DNA of 64,000 bases from Pomphorhynchus laevis (lineage: Eukaryota > Acanthocephala > Palaeacanthocephala > Echinorhynchida > Pomphorhynchidae). The translations under genes and the position numbers were made by a program. The stretch lies in the NCBI GenBank assembly GCA_012934845.2, contig WNNJ02002038.1:62001-126000 (forward strand), read 5' to 3'. The notes under the pieces are model-generated. The model was not told the DNA's origin. It worked only from the letters and a program-made list of their open reading frames with translations, and made no database searches. Positions 60,613-64,000 of the stretch are shown in pieces; positions within the stretch are counted from its first letter, which is position 1; each line of letters starts with the position of its first letter.

Positions 60613-61817
60613 CTAGACAAAGCTAGGTGCAGGAAGGTTGCCCTTTCCACCACTAGCCCCCTCCAAGGAAGGTACTTGCCCCTGGGCAGTATCTTCATTT
60701 CCCCTATTAGTCTTCTGTTGGATTAGCTTCCCAATCTTGAGCGGGGGAACGGCATGGGCTGAAGCCCCTCTCTTTTTCGACTCCGGAACCGAGGAAACAG
60801 GAAGCACAGGATTAGTCCCGATAACGGTTAGGATAGAGCGTACTATCTCCTCCATCTGCCGAAGAACATTCAAAGTCTTTAAGTCGATAATCCGTAGAAT
60901 GTCAGCGTCATCCATACGTGGAGCTGCAGCGACCGCGAAGGACTTGGCCGGATTGGGCGGTTTCAACAAGAATAATTGTCTATATTCTTTGAATAGAGAG
61001 CATTTCCTGCTCCAAGCAGGATGGCACCCCCCGCAATTCGAGCAGGAAAGGGGGGCCTCGCAGCGATCGGTAGTTGTAAGAGAAGGACAGCTGGTGGAGC
61101 TACAGACCCCACACGAAAGGGTCCCACTGCAGCTGGAGGCCCAGTGTCCCCATTTGTGACACCGGCTGCAGTGGGGATAGGTCAGATCATCCCTCTCTGT
61201 GATCGTGAATTTAATATTAAAACCCATAAAGGGATTCGACGTAGAATTAGACAGGGATTCAGCAATATTTACGGGAGCATTGCAAAAGCCAACCGGGATA
61301 GGGTTCCCGTCCTTACCCCGGATTGACCTCAGATTGGTGACCTTGAATTTTGCCATAAATGAACGTATATCTACTTCTTCCATTGAACAGGGAATATTTG
61401 AAACTTTTAGCGATGCTAGGATATGCTTGGATGAAATTTCAGCGTATTCAGCTAAATTGGCGGAGAAGTACTCCATGTAGTTTGCGGCAAGGTCATTCGA
61501 GACAAAAGAGATCTTCACCTCCGCAGAGTGTAACCTAACAGAGTTAAATAGAACCCTGTTCTGAAACTGTTTGGTGAAGGATCTCAAAAATTTGTTGTAG
61601 AGATCGTGTTTTTCAGTCGGTTTCTTAACTTTAATTATTAGCAAATTCTTTAATTTAGGAATGGGGGAAGCACCTCCCCATCACCTGATACCATAGAAAA
61701 ATTACTAACCTTGTTACTTGGATCTGTAGTTAGATTTACCTTTAATTTGTCTTTTTTTGTAGGATTATCGTGGATTTTTGAATGATTTTTGCTGCTATCG
61801 TTTGATAGTTCCGACAT
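60613..61817 (-). CDS. LINE ORF1 (zinc-knuckle RNA-binding protein), copy E
   Basis: The likely start is the Met at 61817 (MSELSNDSSKNHSKIHDNP). The frame then shifts near 61650 into the long frame 61644-60613. The matching segment in copy F (EVLPPIPKLKNLIIINIKKP, near 62650) shows that the two parts belong together. The C-terminal half has three knuckle-like units: CSRCHKWGHWASSC, CGVCSSTSCPSLTTTDRC and CSNCGGCHPAWSRKC. ORF1 products of this type coat the element RNA. One frame break is the only clear damage. Confidence 0.85.
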
Positions 61818-62205
61818 TACTTGTACTAATATAACTGTTGAACTTTTGATTTTAACCACAATTCTTTGAGTATGGGATTTTGTCACCATATCAACAAATA
61901 AGTGCATGCGATTTACTGTATGGCTTGTGTAAGCGTATAATTTAAGAGGATTATACCCTGACCACAAATATGTATCATTAAACTTCCTGGATAGTACAAA
62001 ATACCATTTATATTTTCTGGATAATAAAATATCTCGTTTTAATAATAGATCTCATGATATGATGTAGATTTGTCGTTACCGGTTTCCGCAAGTTGGATAA
62101 TTTTCTGACATTATTTGATCAATCAAAAACTTTTTTATTTTGCACATATAGGAATAGTGTATTGGACCATCTATAATTGCGTAATCATGGAATTCGGATT
62201 ATCAA

Positions 62206-62526
62206 TCATTTTAATACGTAGCCATCTGCGGTTGTTCTCAATCCTTTTAAATCTCTCCGTCGATTATTTGTTCGAATATTGTATCTTGTCTCTCTGACTG
62301 ACATACTTAGCTGCACAAAACTGGCACCTAGATTAGTAAACGATTCCTTCAGATTTGCACTTGAAAACTGTCTAATTAGATAATTTAAGTCAATGATTGT
62401 GCAGGTGAATTTAGTTGTCTCTACCATATTTGAACAATTTTTGCAAAGCTTGTTACCGCACCTGTAATTCCCATATACGTTTTCAGTTTGCAAAAATGCG
62501 CAGTTAAGTTGTTTGCGGTACATCAA
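62206..62526 (-). pseudogene. Possible canonical PLE zinc/GIY-YIG fragment
   Basis: The minus strand reads NYRCGNKLCKNCSNMVETTK, similar to the CG..LCKTC segment preceding GIY-YIG in canonical PLEs, and then a weak YIG-like region (SMSVRETRYNIRT). It lies between two LINE copies in head-to-head orientation. The assignment rests on the cysteine pattern only. Confidence 0.4.
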
Positions 62527-62549
62527 TCAATCTCAATTATGGTGCAAAA

Positions 62550-64000
62550 ATGGACGGTGATTCTGATAGAAATTCTGATCTAAAGGTATTTTCTTCTGAT
62601 ATTCCATACAAAAGGCAGGTTGGTGGCGTTTCTGTGTTAGGGGATGGAGAGGTACTTCCTCCCATCCCTAAACTAAAGAATTTAATAATTATAAATATAA
62701 AGAAGCCTATGGAAAGGCATTTTCTCTACAACACATTCCTTAGAAAATTTAGTGAGAGATTGTGAAAGAGAGTGATCTTTCACTCGGTAAAGCTTTTTGA
62801 AAAGCAAATAAAAGTTTATTTTACATCGGCCGATTTGGCGAGCGATTATGTCAAGTTTTTTATGCTGAGCTATCTGATCCAGGTGAAATCGTGGAGAAAC
62901 CTATTTTGGCGACGGTTAAGATTACCGGTTTCCCCTTCACCTAGATAAAGCGGATGTTTTGAGTCTTCAGCAAACATACAAAATTTCTAACTTCAGATCA
63001 ATTGTGAGTAAATCAGATATCCATATTCCATCGGCTTTTGTTCCACGTCGGTGGATCAAGGGGAAATTCTAATACAAGGACGAGTTTACGTTTCCGCACT
63101 GCAGCCGATGTCACAAATAGGGGCACTGGGCCTCCAGCTGCACTGTGACGCCAAACTGTGGGAAGTGTGGTCTTTCCAATTGTTCATCACTTCAGGCTAG
63201 TCATCCATGCGAGACCCCCATCCTGCTCGAACTGTGGGGGAGGCATCCTGCATGAATCAGGAAGTGTGGATGTTTTAAGACCTACAAGGCAAAGTTCTTC
63301 AACTCAGGCCATTGCCGAGGCCAGTTTCTACATCGTTTTCCGCTGCTGCCTCCCCGTATAGGGATACTGAATCTATTAAAGATTGTGAACGATCGCATCA
63401 CACCCGTTTATAAACAAATGGAAGAACTAATTTCTCATCTTCTTTCGGCCTTATACACAAACAATACATTATCAATTTCGACGGTTCAAGCTTCAAACAA
63501 AAGGGGGCATCGGCTCACGCCGTCCATCCAAACAAGATTAAAAAACCAATGCAGGAACGCCGGGGAAATGAAGATAAAATTGCCCAGGGGCAAGTACCTA
63601 CCCTTGGTGGAGCTAGTGGTAGGAAGGGTAACCTTCCTGCACCTAGCTCTGTCTAGGTAGGCAATCCCCCATCCAACCAATCCATCACACTGCAGATTAC
63701 TCGTGAGCCTTTTTCACTGGATATCCTTTAGTGGAATTCGAAGGGTGCTTCTGCCCTTAGACTTTTATCCGGTAAAGATGCAGATGCTAAAGTCCTTCAG
63801 GAGATGCGGTCTATCCGTATCTTCCAGGACATTACTCGATTCATTCCAATGCATATTTGTTCCCAATATACTCCGTACATTACCCCACCTCACTCCTCTT
63901 CATCTCAAAGACTCTTGACCTGAGTTAAGTGATCCTTAAGGTCCTCCCTCCTATTAAACTACGCATGTTCAGCCATGTCTTATTTAGTAGTTTCACTCTG
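62550..64000 (+). mobile_element. APE-type LINE, copy F, 5' part, running off the window
   Basis: The plus strand starts with ORF1 (MDGDSDRNSDLKVFSSDIPY at 62550, then VLGDGEVLPPIPKLKNLIII) and continues through zinc-knuckle remnants (near 63100-63240) to the ORF1 end CLGRQSPIQPIHH-like region. The EN start is near 63720, with VLQEMRSIR near 63795. Frames are broken several times. It is head-to-head with copy E, about 730 bases apart between ORF1 starts. Confidence 0.85.

Larger units (their letters stand above)
57993..61820 (-). mobile_element. APE-type LINE, best-preserved copy E
   Basis: Nearly full length on the minus strand: ORF1 (from about 61817), EN (about 60575), RT (59539-58328) and a GC-rich 3' UTR with GGGTCTTTCACCCC near 58195. 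The end is a TTTA microsatellite tail at 57993-58010, typical of self-priming LINE 3' ends. Only a few frame breaks remain. Domain order and motifs fit the I/Jockey/R1 group; a clade cannot be fixed by eye. Confidence 0.9.

Noticed and set aside
60638-61480. Plus-strand open frames of 173, 101 and 93 residues
   Set aside because: They are antisense to the GC-rich LINE ORF1, whose zinc knuckles are on the minus strand.
1-64000. CRISPR array, tRNA or rRNA genes
   Set aside because: No spaced repeat array, cloverleaf or rRNA-like block was seen. The only regular array is the spacerless 22-bp minisatellite.

Overview
The window is strongly AT-rich animal DNA, most likely from an arthropod or a similar invertebrate. 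Genes have short exons and repeat-filled introns, and there are many retroelement remains but no bacterial-style gene packing. Three host genes can be supported. SART3 (spliceosome recycling factor) runs on the plus strand at 45-9779 and enters with only its 3' half. A ZNRF1/2-like RING E3 ubiquitin ligase lies on the minus strand at 11243-12452 and converges on SART3. COX15 (heme A synthase) is on the minus strand, with exon 1 at 46235-46934 and the last exon at 38045-38439. All three were rebuilt exon by exon from protein motifs, GT/AG borders and codon phase.

The rest is mostly transposable elements. The dominant element is a Naiad-type Penelope-like element (PLE) with its GIY-YIG endonuclease N-terminal to the reverse transcriptase. 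The large COX15 intron holds a head-to-tail tandem: a 5'-truncated unit (40962-42359) followed by a 3519-bp unit (42360-45878). Older fragments lie at 5590-6480, 25340-26400, 29880-30125, 33890-34130, 39560-40095 and 47725-49160. One APE-type LINE family (zinc-knuckle ORF1, endonuclease/RT ORF2) occurs at 13480-16440, 16487-16695, 21510-23790, 52160-52900, 53080-54920, 57993-61820 and 62550-64000. Pieces of an RTE-like LINE, a CR1-like LINE, a hAT transposase, a canonical C-terminal-GIY-YIG PLE and a 634-bp fold-back palindrome are also present.

The most interesting signal is RNA structure. Naiad elements are reported to lack canonical hammerhead ribozymes. Here every well-preserved Naiad tail carries a ~97-nt domain, best at 42019-42115 and 45538-45634. 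It has a closing stem, a hairpin, and two long stems that interlock as a pseudoknot, and paired changes between copies support it. It is a candidate for an unrecognised processing element or ribozyme. The same window holds recognisable hammerhead cores in three unrelated repeat families (20661 and 29477 plus; 34468 plus; 35690 and 36304 minus).

A second window-wide signal is a large number of perfect short inverted repeats with very small loops, which look like template-switch products. Long stretches (12723-13480, 16700-18000, 26400-29280, 30126-33880, 56830-57990) hold nothing I can assign beyond low-complexity AT sequence. No tRNA, rRNA or CRISPR array was seen.
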